This document shows, one piece after another, positions 25,108 through 34,934 of a stretch of 51,687 nucleotides of DNA. This stretch comes from JAKFDK01 sp036676195 (lineage in GTDB: Bacteria > Bacillota > Sulfobacillia > Symbiobacteriales > ZC4RG38): positions 1 through 51,687 of the forward strand of contig JAKFDK010000062.1 in the NCBI GenBank assembly GCA_036676195.1, written 5' to 3'. The translations under genes were made by a program, and so were the position numbers. The notes under the pieces were generated by a model, which ran no database searches, was not told the DNA's origin, and worked only from the letters and a program-made list of their open reading frames with translations. Position 1 is the stretch's first letter; each line of letters begins with the position of its first letter.

Positions 25108-26814
25108 ATGGAAGCTCTTCTGGGGCTCGTCCGGCATAGCGGCAACGCCGCCCTCTTTCAGGCCGTGGAGATGTCCATTCTATCCATCCTGTCCGGTGTG
25201 CCACTGCACCTGCATAGCGAGGGGCTGCGCGGGACCGGCAAGACCACCATCCTCCGGGCGGCCCGCCGGGTGTTGCCCCGGATCCGCCGGATCACCGGCT
25301 GCCTGTACAACTGTGAACCGGCGGCACCCCACTGCCCGCTGCACCGGGACATGGGCCCCGGGGAGCTGGCCCAACTGGGCAGCGAGTGGGTGCCCATGCC
25401 GTTCCTGGAGATCTCGCACTCGGCCAAAATCGGCACTGTGGTCGGCTCGGTAGATCTGGCCCGCCTGGTCCGCCAGACCGATCCGGCGGCAGCCCTGCTG
25501 CCGGGAACCCTGCCTCAGGCCCACCGGGGCATTGTGTTTGTGGACGAGATCAACCGGCTGGCCGAGACCTCGCCGGAATTGGCCGACGTCCTGCTCGACG
25601 TCATGGGCACCAAACCTGGCCGTGTGCAAATCGAAGAAACCGGACTGCCGGCGGTGGAGTTGCCGCTGTCGATTTCGGTCTGGGCAGCGTCGAACCCGGA
25701 CGAAGATCCCGGTCCGCTTGAAGAGATCAGGCGGCAACTGTCGGACCGGTTTGATTTCGTCGTCCCGACCAGCCGTCCCGGGGAGTCGGCGGTGGTGGCC
25801 GAAATCCTGTCCAGGTTCGACGGCTTCGCCGGGGTATCCCGGCACCCCGGTGCCGTTGAGACGGCCCGGCTGGAAGCCCACCGGGCCCGTACCATGTCCC
25901 GTTTGCCGGCCCTGCGACAGGTGGAGACGCCTGCCTGGCTGTGCAGTGAGATTGCCGAAATCTATGCCCGTTTCGGTCTGGAAAGCCTGCGGGCAGCCCA
26001 GGCCATGCTCTGGGGCGTGAAACTGGCCGCCTGCCAGGGCGACCGCAAGTGCGCTCAGTGGGAGGATCTGGCGGCGGTGGTGCCCATGGCCCTGCACCAC
26101 CGGGTCGACGGGGAAACCCTGGCGCGAGTGCTGCAGCACGTCCGCAGCCTGTCCGTCCGCACCGGCAGCCGGGAAGTCCGTCCGGCGGCCGCCGGGGCAG
26201 GACCGGGGATCGGCGGCCCTGGTGTGGCCGGCGGCGCCGTGGCGCCGGCGCCGGTCCCAATCGCCCCGCCCTGCCCGACTCCGGCCATGGCGATCCCGGA
26301 AGGGGCGCCGCGGCCGGGTGACACCGGCAGCACCGTTCCCGGCCGCACTGAGGCGCCTGCCTCCGGGGCGAATCCGGCGGCTCCGGGGCGGCCGGGACAG
26401 CCGCTCGGGCACGCCGGCCTGTCCCGGCCGTCGCCGGTCGATCCGGGCGCACCCAACCTGTGGCACCGCCTGTGGCAGAGTCTTTCCGGGCGCCCGCCCG
26501 GGTCCGAGGCAACCGGAGCCCGGGGCACGGTCCGGGATCTGCCGGCCGGGTGGTCACGTCCGGAGACCCCCGGGCTGCCGGGCCAGGCCGGCGGACCGGG
26601 AAAGCTGTTCAGTAAGGTCGGGCCGCAGCGCGGCGGCGGTTCAGACGGCCGCTCCGCCGGGGACCAGGGCTCACCGGGCGAAGCCGGGCCGACCCGAATG
26701 GTAGACCCGACCCAATACCCGCCCGCCGCCCCGCCGGCGGTGGCACGGCCGATCAGCCTGCTGACCCCGGCGGAACTGGTGCGCACAGAGCCGGAGCTGC
26801 AGACGGGGGAGTAG
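25108..26814 (+). CDS. ChlI/MoxR-like AAA ATPase with disordered tail
   Basis: 568 residues. Residues ~30-330 form an AAA domain like the magnesium chelatase I subunit: Walker A GLRGTGKTT, Walker B GIVFVDEINR, sensor region VWAASNPDEDPG and RRQLSDRFDFVV. Between Walker A and B lies a Cys/His group (CLYNCEPAAPHCPLH) that could bind a metal. Residues ~350-568 are Pro/Gly/Ala-rich and probably disordered. ATG 25108 follows CGGGGGTCG; the frame is open to 25075 but a promoter-like -10 lies there. The VWA gene starts four bases after its stop, and AAA-VWA pairs of this type work together as metal-insertion or remodelling machines. The client is unknown; there are no chlorophyll or B12 genes nearby. 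Confidence 0.8.
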   Translation: MEALLGLVRHSGNAALFQAVEMSILSILSGVPLHLHSEGLRGTGKTTILRAARRVLPRIRRITGCLYNCEPAAPHCPLHRDMGPGELAQLGSEWVPMPFLEISHSAKIGTVVGSVDLARLVRQTDPAAALLPGTLPQAHRGIVFVDEINRLAETSPELADVLLDVMGTKPGRVQIEETGLPAVELPLSISVWAASNPDEDPGPLEEIRRQLSDRFDFVVPTSRPGESAVVAEILSRFDGFAGVSRHPGAVETARLEAHRARTMSRLPALRQVETPAWLCSEIAEIYARFGLESLRAAQAMLWGVKLAACQGDRKCAQWEDLAAVVPMALHHRVDGETLARVLQHVRSLSVRTGSREVRPAAAGAGPGIGGPGVAGGAVAPAPVPIAPPCPTPAMAIPEGAPRPGDTGSTVPGRTEAPASGANPAAPGRPGQPLGHAGLSRPSPVDPGAPNLWHRLWQSLSGRPPGSEATGARGTVRDLPAGWSRPETPGLPGQAGGPGKLFSKVGPQRGGGSDGRSAGDQGSPGEAGPTRMVDPTQYPPAAPPAVARPISLLTPAELVRTEPELQTGE

Positions 26815-26817
26815 ACC

Positions 26818-28815
26818 TTGGCATGGCTGCGTAAGCTCCAGAGCAATCTGGCGGCGGGATATGGGGTTCGCTTCGGCGAGGCGGCGGTAGTCAGCCGCCG
26901 GATTCATACCCTGGACCCCGCCGTACCGCAGATCATCGCCGTGCTCGGCCATGCCGATGCCGGCCGGGCCTTTTACGGGCGGGCGCTGGAAAACGAAGTG
27001 ATCCATGTGGACCTGTTCCATGCCGTGGGCGAAGCGGACCACCGTTGCATCGCCGCCAGTGTGCGGCGGGTGCTGGCGGCCTGCGGGCGGGGGGGGCTGG
27101 CCGATTTCTTTGATGTGCAGACCGGTACCGGCGGCGGCCGGATTACCGGCGATCTGATCTACGGGCAGCGCCCCTCCCTGCTGATCTCGCACCGCAATCA
27201 TATCCATATCGCCGGTCTGCTGGCCGATGCCGACCTGGACCTGCTGCTGCCGCTGGTGGCGGCGGTGGAGGAGGCCGTGGCCGCCCGGGGCCTGCAGATC
27301 CGCCGGATCGAGGGCCTGCGCCACCCGCCGCCTGACCCGCACGGGCAGATGCCGGACCTTTCCCACTACGCTGCCCACACCGACTCCTGGCTGCGCGGCA
27401 ACGGTGAAGGCGGCGCCCGCGCCGGTGGTGCCGAAACGGCACCCCGGGCCGGGGAGCCCGTGGGCAGCCTGACCTCGGGCAGTTCCGGGGCGAAGGCGAA
27501 GGCCGGCCACCCCGATCCGGCCGACCGCACCGACCCGGCCGGGACGGGGACCGCGCCGGGGGCGCCGCCACCCGGGCAGACGGTGGGCAGTCTGCGGAGC
27601 GGCGCCCTGTCGCAGCACCGGGTGTCGCCGGGCGCCGGCACCGATCCGGCACCGGCACCGGCACCGGCCGGTGTCGAGGTGCCGCCAGGTGGTCCGGGTA
27701 GCGGCGATCTGCTGGACGCCGAAGTTCAGTTGCAATCGGCCCTGGCCCTGGCCCGCCGGATTGGCAGCCCGGACGAACTCAAACGGATGCTGGACGCCGT
27801 CCGCAACGGCACGGCCACCGCCGGCGGCCTGCTGGGCGGCGGCGGTACCCAGGCCCCCTTCCTGCTGCGCGAACTGGAAGACCAGGGTCTGATTCGCCGC
27901 GACGGGCGGGGCGTGCGCCTGACCGAAACCGGGCGCCGCCTGGCCATCTTCTTCGACCAGCACCTGAAAGAGGTCAAACTTCGCTTCCGTAAGCTCATCC
28001 GGCGGGTGCCGCGCCGGGCCTTGCCGTCCCGGCCCATCGCCGGTGAACGGGCGAGCCCGGACGTACGCTACGGGCCGATCCGCGGGGTGGCGCCGGCACC
28101 GGCCGGGGGCTGGGTCGGTGACCTGGCAGTCCCGGAAACGGTGGTGGCGGGCATCCGGCGGGCCCACCTGGAGGGGGCCCAGGGCAGGCTGCCCGAGCAC
28201 CGGGAGCACGCCGGAGGCCGGCTGCGGCTGCAGCGTTCTGACCTGCACGTTCACCTGCGGGCCGGCCAGCGGCCGCTGTACATTTGCCTGCTCATCGATG
28301 CCAGCGCCTCCATGGCCGGGCGCCGGATCCTGGCCGCCAAACACCTGGCCCGGCACCTGCTGGTATCGACACGGGACCGCGTGGCCGTGCTGGGTTTCCA
28401 GGAGCGGGACGTGCGCGTTTATGTACCCTTTACCCGAGACTACGCCACGGTGGAGGAAGGCCTGGCCCGCATCCAGCCCATGGGGCTGACGCCGCTGGCC
28501 CACGGCCTGACCGCAAGCCTTGACCTGATTCGGGAGTCGCACATCCGCCGGCCGCTGCTCCTGCTCATCACCGACGGCATCCCGACGGTGCCGAAGTGGA
28601 CCATTGACCCGCTGGCCGATGCCATGGAGGCCGCCCGGCGGGTGGCGGGGAGCCAGGTGCCCTTCGGGTGCATCGGCCTGATGCCTTCCCGCCGTTACCT
28701 GGAGGACCTGGCCCGGGCCGCCGGCGGCACGCTGCACGTGGTAGAAGAACTGGACGAGGACGCTCTGGTCCAGATCGCCCACCGGGAGCGGTATCGGCAG
28801 CAGGGACGGCTGTAA
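26818..28815 (+). CDS. VWA-domain partner of the AAA ATPase (ChlD-like)
   Basis: 665 residues. The C-terminal ~190 residues form a von Willebrand A domain with the MIDAS motif DASAS near residue 494, the Thr of GLTPLAHGL and LITDGIPT. Residues 1-190 form an unnamed domain (FGEAAVVSRRIHTLD, VLGHADAGRAFYG, HRNHIHIAGLL). A Pro/Gly-rich stretch at ~200-300 separates it from a helical, winged-helix-like part (QAPFLLRELEDQGLIRRDG) at ~300-400. TTG 26818 follows GGGGGAG at the end of the AAA gene. In Mg-chelatase and RavA-ViaA systems the VWA subunit is bound by the AAA ring and presents the substrate; the same relation is inferred here. Confidence 0.8.
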   Translation: MAWLRKLQSNLAAGYGVRFGEAAVVSRRIHTLDPAVPQIIAVLGHADAGRAFYGRALENEVIHVDLFHAVGEADHRCIAASVRRVLAACGRGGLADFFDVQTGTGGGRITGDLIYGQRPSLLISHRNHIHIAGLLADADLDLLLPLVAAVEEAVAARGLQIRRIEGLRHPPPDPHGQMPDLSHYAAHTDSWLRGNGEGGARAGGAETAPRAGEPVGSLTSGSSGAKAKAGHPDPADRTDPAGTGTAPGAPPPGQTVGSLRSGALSQHRVSPGAGTDPAPAPAPAGVEVPPGGPGSGDLLDAEVQLQSALALARRIGSPDELKRMLDAVRNGTATAGGLLGGGGTQAPFLLRELEDQGLIRRDGRGVRLTETGRRLAIFFDQHLKEVKLRFRKLIRRVPRRALPSRPIAGERASPDVRYGPIRGVAPAPAGGWVGDLAVPETVVAGIRRAHLEGAQGRLPEHREHAGGRLRLQRSDLHVHLRAGQRPLYICLLIDASASMAGRRILAAKHLARHLLVSTRDRVAVLGFQERDVRVYVPFTRDYATVEEGLARIQPMGLTPLAHGLTASLDLIRESHIRRPLLLLITDGIPTVPKWTIDPLADAMEAARRVAGSQVPFGCIGLMPSRRYLEDLARAAGGTLHVVEELDEDALVQIAHRERYRQQGRL

Positions 28816-28946
28816 AGCTCGTCTGGCCGGCACAGTCACTTTTCCCGGCGGGTCCCGGACCCACCGTGGTGAACAGAAGGCAGGAGTGTCGGGGATTGAC
28901 TCCGAACTTGTGTCTGTTCTGCAGCCAACAATACGGGGGGAACGGA

Positions 28947-31556
28947 GTGGCGCGTACTTACAAGTTCCGGCGCTGGGCTGTGGCCGAAGCCGATCCGGCC
29001 GCCTGTCTGGATCTGGCCGGCCGCCTTGGTGTCACGCCGGTCACAGCCCAAATTCTGTACAACCGGGGTTTTACCACCCCTGAAGCTGCCCGCGCCTTTC
29101 TGCACTGTGACCAGGAAGGACTGCATGACCCCTTCCTGCTCCGGGACATGGACCGGGCGTCTGCACTGCTGCAGCGGCACGCCGCCGCCCGGGACCCGAT
29201 TCTGGTTTACGGCGATTACGATGTGGACGGGGTGACCGGCACCGCCATTCTGGTGCAGGCATTGCGCCACCTGGGGGCCCGGGTCGATTACTATATTCCG
29301 AACCGGTTTGCTGAGGGCTACGGCCTGAACGCCGCCGCTGTCCGGCAGGCGGCGGCCGACGGCTATGCCTGTATCCTCAGCGTGGACACAGGCATCAGCG
29401 CCCTGGCCGAGGCGGAACTGGCCCGCGAACTGGGCCTGACCATGGTGGTGACCGACCATCACGAGCCGGGACCGGAACTGCCGCGGGCCGATGCGGTCGT
29501 GAATCCGGGGCGGCGGGACTGCCCCTATCCCTTCAAGGGTCTGGCCGGCGCCGGGGTCGCCTTCAAACTGGTGCAGGCCCTGGCGGGCAACGACTCCGCA
29601 CTGCTGGAGGAATTGCTCGACATTGTGGCCGTGGCCACCCTGGCCGATATGGTGCCGCTGGTGGGGGAGAACCGCTGGCTGGTCCGGGCGGGCCTGCAGC
29701 GGCTGGCCGTTACCCGCCGCCCCGGCCTGGCGGCCCTGAAACAGGTGGCTGGCATTGAACCTGGCCGCACCATGACGGCCGGCCATGTCGGTTTTGCCCT
29801 GGGGCCGCGCCTGAACGCCCTCGGGCGCATGGGCGATGCCCGGGCCGGCGTGGAGTTGTTGCTCACCCCCGATCCGGACCGGGCCCTGGCCATTGCCCAG
29901 CACCTGGATGCCGAAAACCGCAACCGCCAGGAGGTGGAGGCGGCCGTCCTGACCGAGGCTTCGGCCCAGTGGGAATCCCAGCCGCCGGCGGAAAAGGAGT
30001 TCTGTACCGTGCTGGCCGGCTCTGGCTGGCACCACGGGGTGGTTGGCATTTGCGCCTCCCGAGTGGTGGAGCGGCACTATCGCCCGGCTGTCTTGCTGGC
30101 CATTGAGGGCGACGAGGCCCGCGGCTCAGCCCGCAGCATCCCCGGCTTTCACCTGTACCAGGCCCTGGCCCAGTGCCAGGACCTGCTGATTAAATTTGGC
30201 GGACACGCCATGGCGGCCGGCATGACCCTGCGCACCGCCGATATCCCGGCCCTGCGGGCCCGGCTGAACCGGCTGGCCCGGGAATGGCTGGCCGACGACG
30301 ACCTGGTCCCGCGCCTGACGGTGGACGCTTACGTGCAGCCGGAGCAGGTCACCCCGGACCTGGTGGCCGAGCTGGCCCGGTTGGAGCCTTACGGCATCGG
30401 CAATCCGGCGCCGCTGCTGGCCTGCAGCGATCTGGCCCTGGTGGAAAGCCGCCCGGTGGGCAAGGAAGGTCAGCACCTGAAGGCCCGGCTCGCCGCCACG
30501 GACGGGCAGATGTATGATGCCATCGGCTGGGGCTTGGCGGCGGCGGCCGTGCCCGGTGATGCCCCCGGCACCGGCCCTGCCGACGCCCCCCCGGCGGTGG
30601 GCAGCCGGGTACAGGTGGCTTTTGTACCGGAAATGAACGAATGGAACGGCCGTTCCCGGCTGCAACTGGTCCTCAGCGACCTCCGGCCCGCCGCCACCGC
30701 TACCGACATCTCGGCGGCAGATATGGCGCAGGCCCTGCAGGTCTGGGATCCGCTGGCCGGGCTGGAGGGAGAGGAGGCCACGCCCGTTCCGGCTCCCTGG
30801 CCCGCCCTCGCCCTGCCGGCTCCCCGGCCGGAGGGTGACCCGCCCACCCGGCTGAGCGGCGTGGCGGCCCTGGCAGCCCGGGGGCCGGTGCTGGTGCTGG
30901 TTAACAGCCCCTGGGCCCTGGCGCCGCTGGCCCGCAGCCTGCAGGCCGTTCTCCGTCCGCAGGGGGGGGCCGTGCGCCTGTGGCTGCCCGGGCACCCGTG
31001 CCCGGCACCGGCGCCGGGACAGCCCGAGGTGGTGCTGGCAGCTTGGGGGACACTGCCGGTGGCTGCCGGCGACCGGCGCTTTCACACAGCGGTGGCCTGG
31101 CACCCGCCGTTTCTGCTGACCCAGGCGGCGGCGGCGACCGCCCTGGCCGGCGGCGTGGCTGCCGCCTGGCAGCCGCACGACCTGGAACTGGCCGGGGTGC
31201 TGCTGGGCTGGCCGTACCCCGGCCGGACGGAACTGGTGCACCTGTACCGGATGCTGCGGCAACAGGTGCAGCCGGTCAGTAGCGCCGACCTGGCCGCCCG
31301 ACTGGTGGGCAGCGGCCAGGAGCCCATGGGTCCGTGGAACCTGCTGCGGGTACGGGCCGGTGCCGCCATTCTGGAGGAATTACGTCTGCTCACCGGTGTG
31401 GCAGCCGATCGGCTGCAGATTGTACCCGCACCAGGTGGGCAGCATGGTAAAATGAAACTTGAAGACAGCCCTCGTCATTGGCGCGGGCTCGTGGGCCGTA
31501 ACGCACTCAGGCGCTGCCTGACCTGGGGCGGCACCTGTGCCACGCCGGAACCATAG
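28947..31556 (+). CDS. recJ: Single-stranded-DNA-specific exonuclease RecJ
   Basis: 869 residues. RecJ digests single-stranded DNA 5' to 3' in recombination and mismatch repair. The DHH-family motifs are all present: VYGDYDVDGVTG near residue 87, SVDTGI near 150, TDHHEPG near 170, then the DHHA1 motif with GSGWHHGVVGI and FGGHAMAAG near 418. The OB-fold region follows (~470-600), and a further ~250-residue Ala/Pro-rich C-terminal domain as seen in many Firmicute RecJ proteins. GTG 28947 is six bases after GGGGGG; the open frame upstream to 28668 overlaps the VWA gene and is excluded. apt follows after 28 bases, a common Firmicute order. Confidence 0.93.
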   Translation: MARTYKFRRWAVAEADPAACLDLAGRLGVTPVTAQILYNRGFTTPEAARAFLHCDQEGLHDPFLLRDMDRASALLQRHAAARDPILVYGDYDVDGVTGTAILVQALRHLGARVDYYIPNRFAEGYGLNAAAVRQAAADGYACILSVDTGISALAEAELARELGLTMVVTDHHEPGPELPRADAVVNPGRRDCPYPFKGLAGAGVAFKLVQALAGNDSALLEELLDIVAVATLADMVPLVGENRWLVRAGLQRLAVTRRPGLAALKQVAGIEPGRTMTAGHVGFALGPRLNALGRMGDARAGVELLLTPDPDRALAIAQHLDAENRNRQEVEAAVLTEASAQWESQPPAEKEFCTVLAGSGWHHGVVGICASRVVERHYRPAVLLAIEGDEARGSARSIPGFHLYQALAQCQDLLIKFGGHAMAAGMTLRTADIPALRARLNRLAREWLADDDLVPRLTVDAYVQPEQVTPDLVAELARLEPYGIGNPAPLLACSDLALVESRPVGKEGQHLKARLAATDGQMYDAIGWGLAAAAVPGDAPGTGPADAPPAVGSRVQVAFVPEMNEWNGRSRLQLVLSDLRPAATATDISAADMAQALQVWDPLAGLEGEEATPVPAPWPALALPAPRPEGDPPTRLSGVAALAARGPVLVLVNSPWALAPLARSLQAVLRPQGGAVRLWLPGHPCPAPAPGQPEVVLAAWGTLPVAAGDRRFHTAVAWHPPFLLTQAAAATALAGGVAAAWQPHDLELAGVLLGWPYPGRTELVHLYRMLRQQVQPVSSADLAARLVGSGQEPMGPWNLLRVRAGAAILEELRLLTGVAADRLQIVPAPGGQHGKMKLEDSPRHWRGLVGRNALRRCLTWGGTCATPEP

Positions 31557-31584
31557 GCTGACCCTGAGGAGGATCTGGACCGAC

Positions 31585-32097
31585 ATGGATCTCAAGCGTT
31601 ACATCCGGACCGTGCCGGACTTTCCGAAGCCGGGGATTTCCTTCAAGGACATCACCACCCTCCTGTCCGAGCCGGAGGCGTACCGCGCCGCCATCGATCA
31701 ACTGGCGGCTCCCTTTCAGGACCTGGGGGTAGAGGCGGTCACGGGGCCCGAGTCCCGGGGCTTTATCTTCGCCTCGGCCCTGGCCTACAAATTGCATGCA
31801 GGGCTGGTGCCGGTGCGCAAACCCGGCAAGCTGCCCTGGCAGACCCGTAGGGTCAGCTATGCGCTGGAGTATGGCGAGGATGCCCTGGAGGCCCATGCCG
31901 ATGCATTCCGGCCCGGCCAGAAGGTGTTGGTGGTCGATGACCTGCTGGCCACCGGCGGTACGATTAATGCCGTGATCGAGCTGGTTGAAGGGCTGGGGGC
32001 GGAAGTGGTCGGCGTTGGCTTTATGATTGAACTGACCTTTCTCAACGGGCGCGACCGGCTCAAGGGCCGTAACGTGCATAGTCTGATCCAATACTAG
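31585..32097 (+). CDS. apt: Adenine phosphoribosyltransferase
   Basis: 170 residues, the family's usual size. It makes AMP from adenine and PRPP. The opening LKRYIRTVPDFPKPGISFKD is typical, GPESRGFIF is the flexible loop region, and VLVVDDLLATGGT near residue 115 is the PRPP-binding motif. ATG 31585 is used, with AGGAGG twelve bases upstream; the frame open to 31537 precedes that site. It stands in the conserved recJ-apt-rel order and is followed by a strong hairpin before rel. Confidence 0.95.
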   Translation: MDLKRYIRTVPDFPKPGISFKDITTLLSEPEAYRAAIDQLAAPFQDLGVEAVTGPESRGFIFASALAYKLHAGLVPVRKPGKLPWQTRRVSYALEYGEDALEAHADAFRPGQKVLVVDDLLATGGTINAVIELVEGLGAEVVGVGFMIELTFLNGRDRLKGRNVHSLIQY

Positions 32098-32136
32098 ACC
32101 CGAGCGCCCGGTCCCGCAGTAAACCTACAGCGGAAA

Positions 32137-32171
32137 CATGGCAAGCGGCAGGGAAACTGCCGCTTGCCATG
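32137..32171 (+). terminator. Strong hairpin between apt and rel
   Basis: Perfect 15-bp stem CATGGCAAGCGGCAG (32137-32151) with its complement (32157-32171) and a GGAAA loop. It is followed by an imperfect U-rich tail (GTAATCTTCATTCTT). It may end the recJ-apt message or attenuate expression of rel. Confidence 0.7.
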
Positions 32172-32254
32172 GTAATCTTCATTCTTAAACCATGCGGGGC
32201 ACAGAGCACACGGCTTCGCTGTTTGCCAACAAACTTGGACAGGAGGTGTACGCG

Positions 32255-34456
32255 GTGGATTTGGCGGACCTGAAACAGAAAATCCTGACCCACCATCCCA
32301 ACGCCGATCTGCAGTTGATCGAGGCCGCGTACGCCTTTGCCGACAAGGCCCACGCCAATCAGGTGCGCAAGACCGGTGAGCCGTATATCCAGCACCCTTT
32401 GGAAGTTGCCGGGATCCTGGCTGACCTGCAGTTGGACACCGCCACGGTAGTGGCTGCCCTTTTGCACGATGTCGTGGAGGACACCGAGGCCAGCCAGGAG
32501 GAGATGGAGAGCCGCTTCGGCCACGAGGTGGCGAATCTGGTCGACGGCGTCACCAAGCTGGAAAAGCTGGACTTCACCTCACGGGAAGAGGCGCAGTCGG
32601 AGAACCTGCGCAAGATGTTGCTGGCGATGGCCCGAGATCTCCGGGTGATTCTGATCAAGCTGGCCGACCGCCTGCACAACATGCGTACGGCCTGGGCCTG
32701 GACGGAAGCCAAGCGCAAACGCAAGGCGCAGGAAACCCTGGAGATTTATGCCCCGCTGGCGCACCGCCTCGGTATGGCCAACCTGAAGTGGGAACTGGAG
32801 GACCTGGCCTTCCGTTATCTGGAGCCGGAACAGTACCGCGAGGTCTCGCAGAAGGTGGCGGGCAAGCGAACCGAGCGCGAGGAACTGGTGCAGCAGCTCA
32901 TGGCCGAGCTGAAGACCAAGCTGTCCGAGGTCGGGGTGACCGCCGATATTTCCGGCCGGGCCAAACACTTTTACTCCATTTACAAGAAGATGTATCGACA
33001 GGGCAAGGATGTCCACGAACTGTACGACCTGATTGCTATTCGGGTGATAGTCGACGAGATCAAGGACTGCTACGGCGTCCTCGGCCTCATCCATTCTTCC
33101 TGGCGGCCGCTGCCGGGGCGGTTCAAGGATTATATCGCCACACCCAAGCCTAACCTGTACCAGTCCCTGCATACCACCGTGATCGGCCCCCACGGGGAGC
33201 CTTTTGAAATTCAGATTCGCACCTGGGAAATGCACCGCACGGCCGACTACGGTGTGGCGGCGCACTGGAGCTATAAAGAAGGCCGCACTGACGACGACTT
33301 CGACAAGAAGCTGACGTGGCTGCGCTCCATGCTGGAATGGCATACGGAGATGCGGGAAGCCCACGAGTTTGTCGAGGCCGTTAAGGTCGATATCTTTGCC
33401 GACCAGACCCTGGTGTTCACCCCCAAGGGCCGGGTGGTGGACTTGCCTGCCGGGGCCACGCCGATTGACTTTGCCTACGCCATCCATACCGACATTGGCC
33501 ACCGTTGCGTGGGCGCCAAGGTCAACGGCAAGATTGTCCCCCTGGACAGCACCCTCAAGTCCGGCGACATCGTCGAGGTGTTGACCTCGAAGAGTTCGCC
33601 GGGCCCCAGCACTGACTGGCTGAAGATCGCCCAGTCGTCCGGGGCCAAAAACAAGATCCGCCAGTTCTTCAAGCGGGAGCGGCGGGAAGAAAACCTGCAG
33701 CGCGGCCGGGAGGCGCTGGAACGGGAGTGCAAGCGCCTCGGGCACGAACCGCACGTACTGCTGCGGCCGGAATGGCTGGAGGAAATCCGTAAAAAGGCGA
33801 ACCTGGTTTCCGATGATGATCTGTACGTCAGTATTGGCATTGGCACCCTCAGCTCCCAGTCGATTGTGCAGCGGCTGCACGACCAGTTCGAACGGGAGCA
33901 GGCCAAAGTCAAAGCGGAGACGGCGCCGGAGCAGCCAGTGGTCGAGCGCAAGGAATGGGGCGGCTACCATAAGGCGAGCCTGGGCATCCGGGTCAAGGGC
34001 ATTGAAGGGGTCCTGGTCCGCTTCAGCCGTTGCTGCTCGCCGGTGCCCGGTGACCCGATCATTGGCTATGTCAGTCGCGGCCGGGGCGTGGCGGTGCACC
34101 GCCTGAATTGCCCGAACATGCCCCAGTTCGTGAAAGAGCAGGACCGCCTGATTGAAGTCGTCTGGGAAGAAGACTATCAGTCATCCCACCCGGTCGAAGT
34201 AAAGTTGGTGGCCGTCGACCGGGCCGGTCTGTTGGCCGATGTGGCCGGAGTGGTGGCAGACAGCCGCATCAATATGATCCAGACCGTCTCCCGCGGCCTG
34301 CGCAGCGGTATGGCCTCCATTGATATGACCATGGAGGTGCGTGACCTGACGCAACTGGAGTTTGTGCTGCAGAAGCTGCGGCGGGTGCGCGACGTGCTGT
34401 CGGTGGAGCGGGTTGTGCGTGAGGTCGGCAAGGCCAGGGGAGGCGTGGGTTCGTAG
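32255..34456 (+). CDS. rel: Bifunctional (p)ppGpp synthetase/hydrolase Rel
   Basis: 733 residues. Controls the stringent response by making and degrading (p)ppGpp. Domains in order: HD hydrolase (YIQHPLEVAGIL and LLHDVVEDT near residue 69, intact), synthetase (~235-350, with HFYSIYKKM, GRFKDYIATPKPNLYQSLH and EIQIRTWEMH), TGS (~385-450, VFTPKGRVVDLP), zinc-finger-like/helical region with RCCSPVPGDPI, and ACT (~650-725). The HD residues are intact, so both activities are expected. GTG 32255 is chosen: a perfect AGGAGGTG stands eight bases upstream; the frame open to 32192 precedes it. The stop overlaps the dtd start by one base. Confidence 0.95.
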   Translation: MDLADLKQKILTHHPNADLQLIEAAYAFADKAHANQVRKTGEPYIQHPLEVAGILADLQLDTATVVAALLHDVVEDTEASQEEMESRFGHEVANLVDGVTKLEKLDFTSREEAQSENLRKMLLAMARDLRVILIKLADRLHNMRTAWAWTEAKRKRKAQETLEIYAPLAHRLGMANLKWELEDLAFRYLEPEQYREVSQKVAGKRTEREELVQQLMAELKTKLSEVGVTADISGRAKHFYSIYKKMYRQGKDVHELYDLIAIRVIVDEIKDCYGVLGLIHSSWRPLPGRFKDYIATPKPNLYQSLHTTVIGPHGEPFEIQIRTWEMHRTADYGVAAHWSYKEGRTDDDFDKKLTWLRSMLEWHTEMREAHEFVEAVKVDIFADQTLVFTPKGRVVDLPAGATPIDFAYAIHTDIGHRCVGAKVNGKIVPLDSTLKSGDIVEVLTSKSSPGPSTDWLKIAQSSGAKNKIRQFFKRERREENLQRGREALERECKRLGHEPHVLLRPEWLEEIRKKANLVSDDDLYVSIGIGTLSSQSIVQRLHDQFEREQAKVKAETAPEQPVVERKEWGGYHKASLGIRVKGIEGVLVRFSRCCSPVPGDPIIGYVSRGRGVAVHRLNCPNMPQFVKEQDRLIEVVWEEDYQSSHPVEVKLVAVDRAGLLADVAGVVADSRINMIQTVSRGLRSGMASIDMTMEVRDLTQLEFVLQKLRRVRDVLSVERVVREVGKARGGVGS

Positions 34457-34905
34457 TGCGTGCAGTTGTGCAGCGGGTATCCCGGGCACGGGTGACGGTG
34501 GCAGGAGAGGAAACCGGTGCCATTGGCACCGGTTTGTTGGTGCTGTTGGGGGTTAAAACCGGGGACACAGCGGCGGACGTCCGCTACCTGGCCGAGAAGG
34601 TGGCCTACCTGCGGGTGTTCGCCGATGACCAGGGGAAGATGAACCGCGCCGTGGGCGAGGTCGGCGGCGCCGTGCTGGTGGTAAGCCAGTTTACCCTGTA
34701 CGGTGATATCCGCCGGGGCCGGCGCCCCGACTATTTTCAGGCCGCCCGGCCGGATGAGGCCAACCGGCTGTACGAACAGTTCTGCGCCGACCTGCGGCAA
34801 CTGGGCCTGCCGGTGGCCACCGGCCGCTTCCAGGCCCACATGGACGTGGAACTGTGCAACGACGGGCCGGTGACGATTCTGGTGGATAGCGAGAAGCAGT
34901 TTTAG
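34456..34905 (+). CDS. dtd: D-aminoacyl-tRNA deacylase
   Basis: 149 residues. Removes D-amino acids (and glycine mischarged on tRNA-Ala) from tRNA. The opening MRAVVQRVSRARVTV, the catalytic SQFTLYGD near residue 78 and the Gly-cisPro motif GPVTILVDS near the C-terminus identify it. GTG 34456 shares a base with the rel stop, so the two are translationally coupled, the standard Firmicute arrangement. A terminator-type hairpin follows 30 bases after the stop. Confidence 0.95.
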   Translation: MRAVVQRVSRARVTVAGEETGAIGTGLLVLLGVKTGDTAADVRYLAEKVAYLRVFADDQGKMNRAVGEVGGAVLVVSQFTLYGDIRRGRRPDYFQAARPDEANRLYEQFCADLRQLGLPVATGRFQAHMDVELCNDGPVTILVDSEKQF

Positions 34906-34934
34906 CTAAGCCTTTGAAAGGCGCCAAAAAGCTT

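Noticed and set aside
26671..28839. 722-residue minus-strand ORF
   Set aside because: Antisense shadow of the VWA gene; the VWA motif and start site support the plus strand.
32579..34099. 506-residue minus-strand ORF
   Set aside because: Antisense shadow of rel, which has full domain support.
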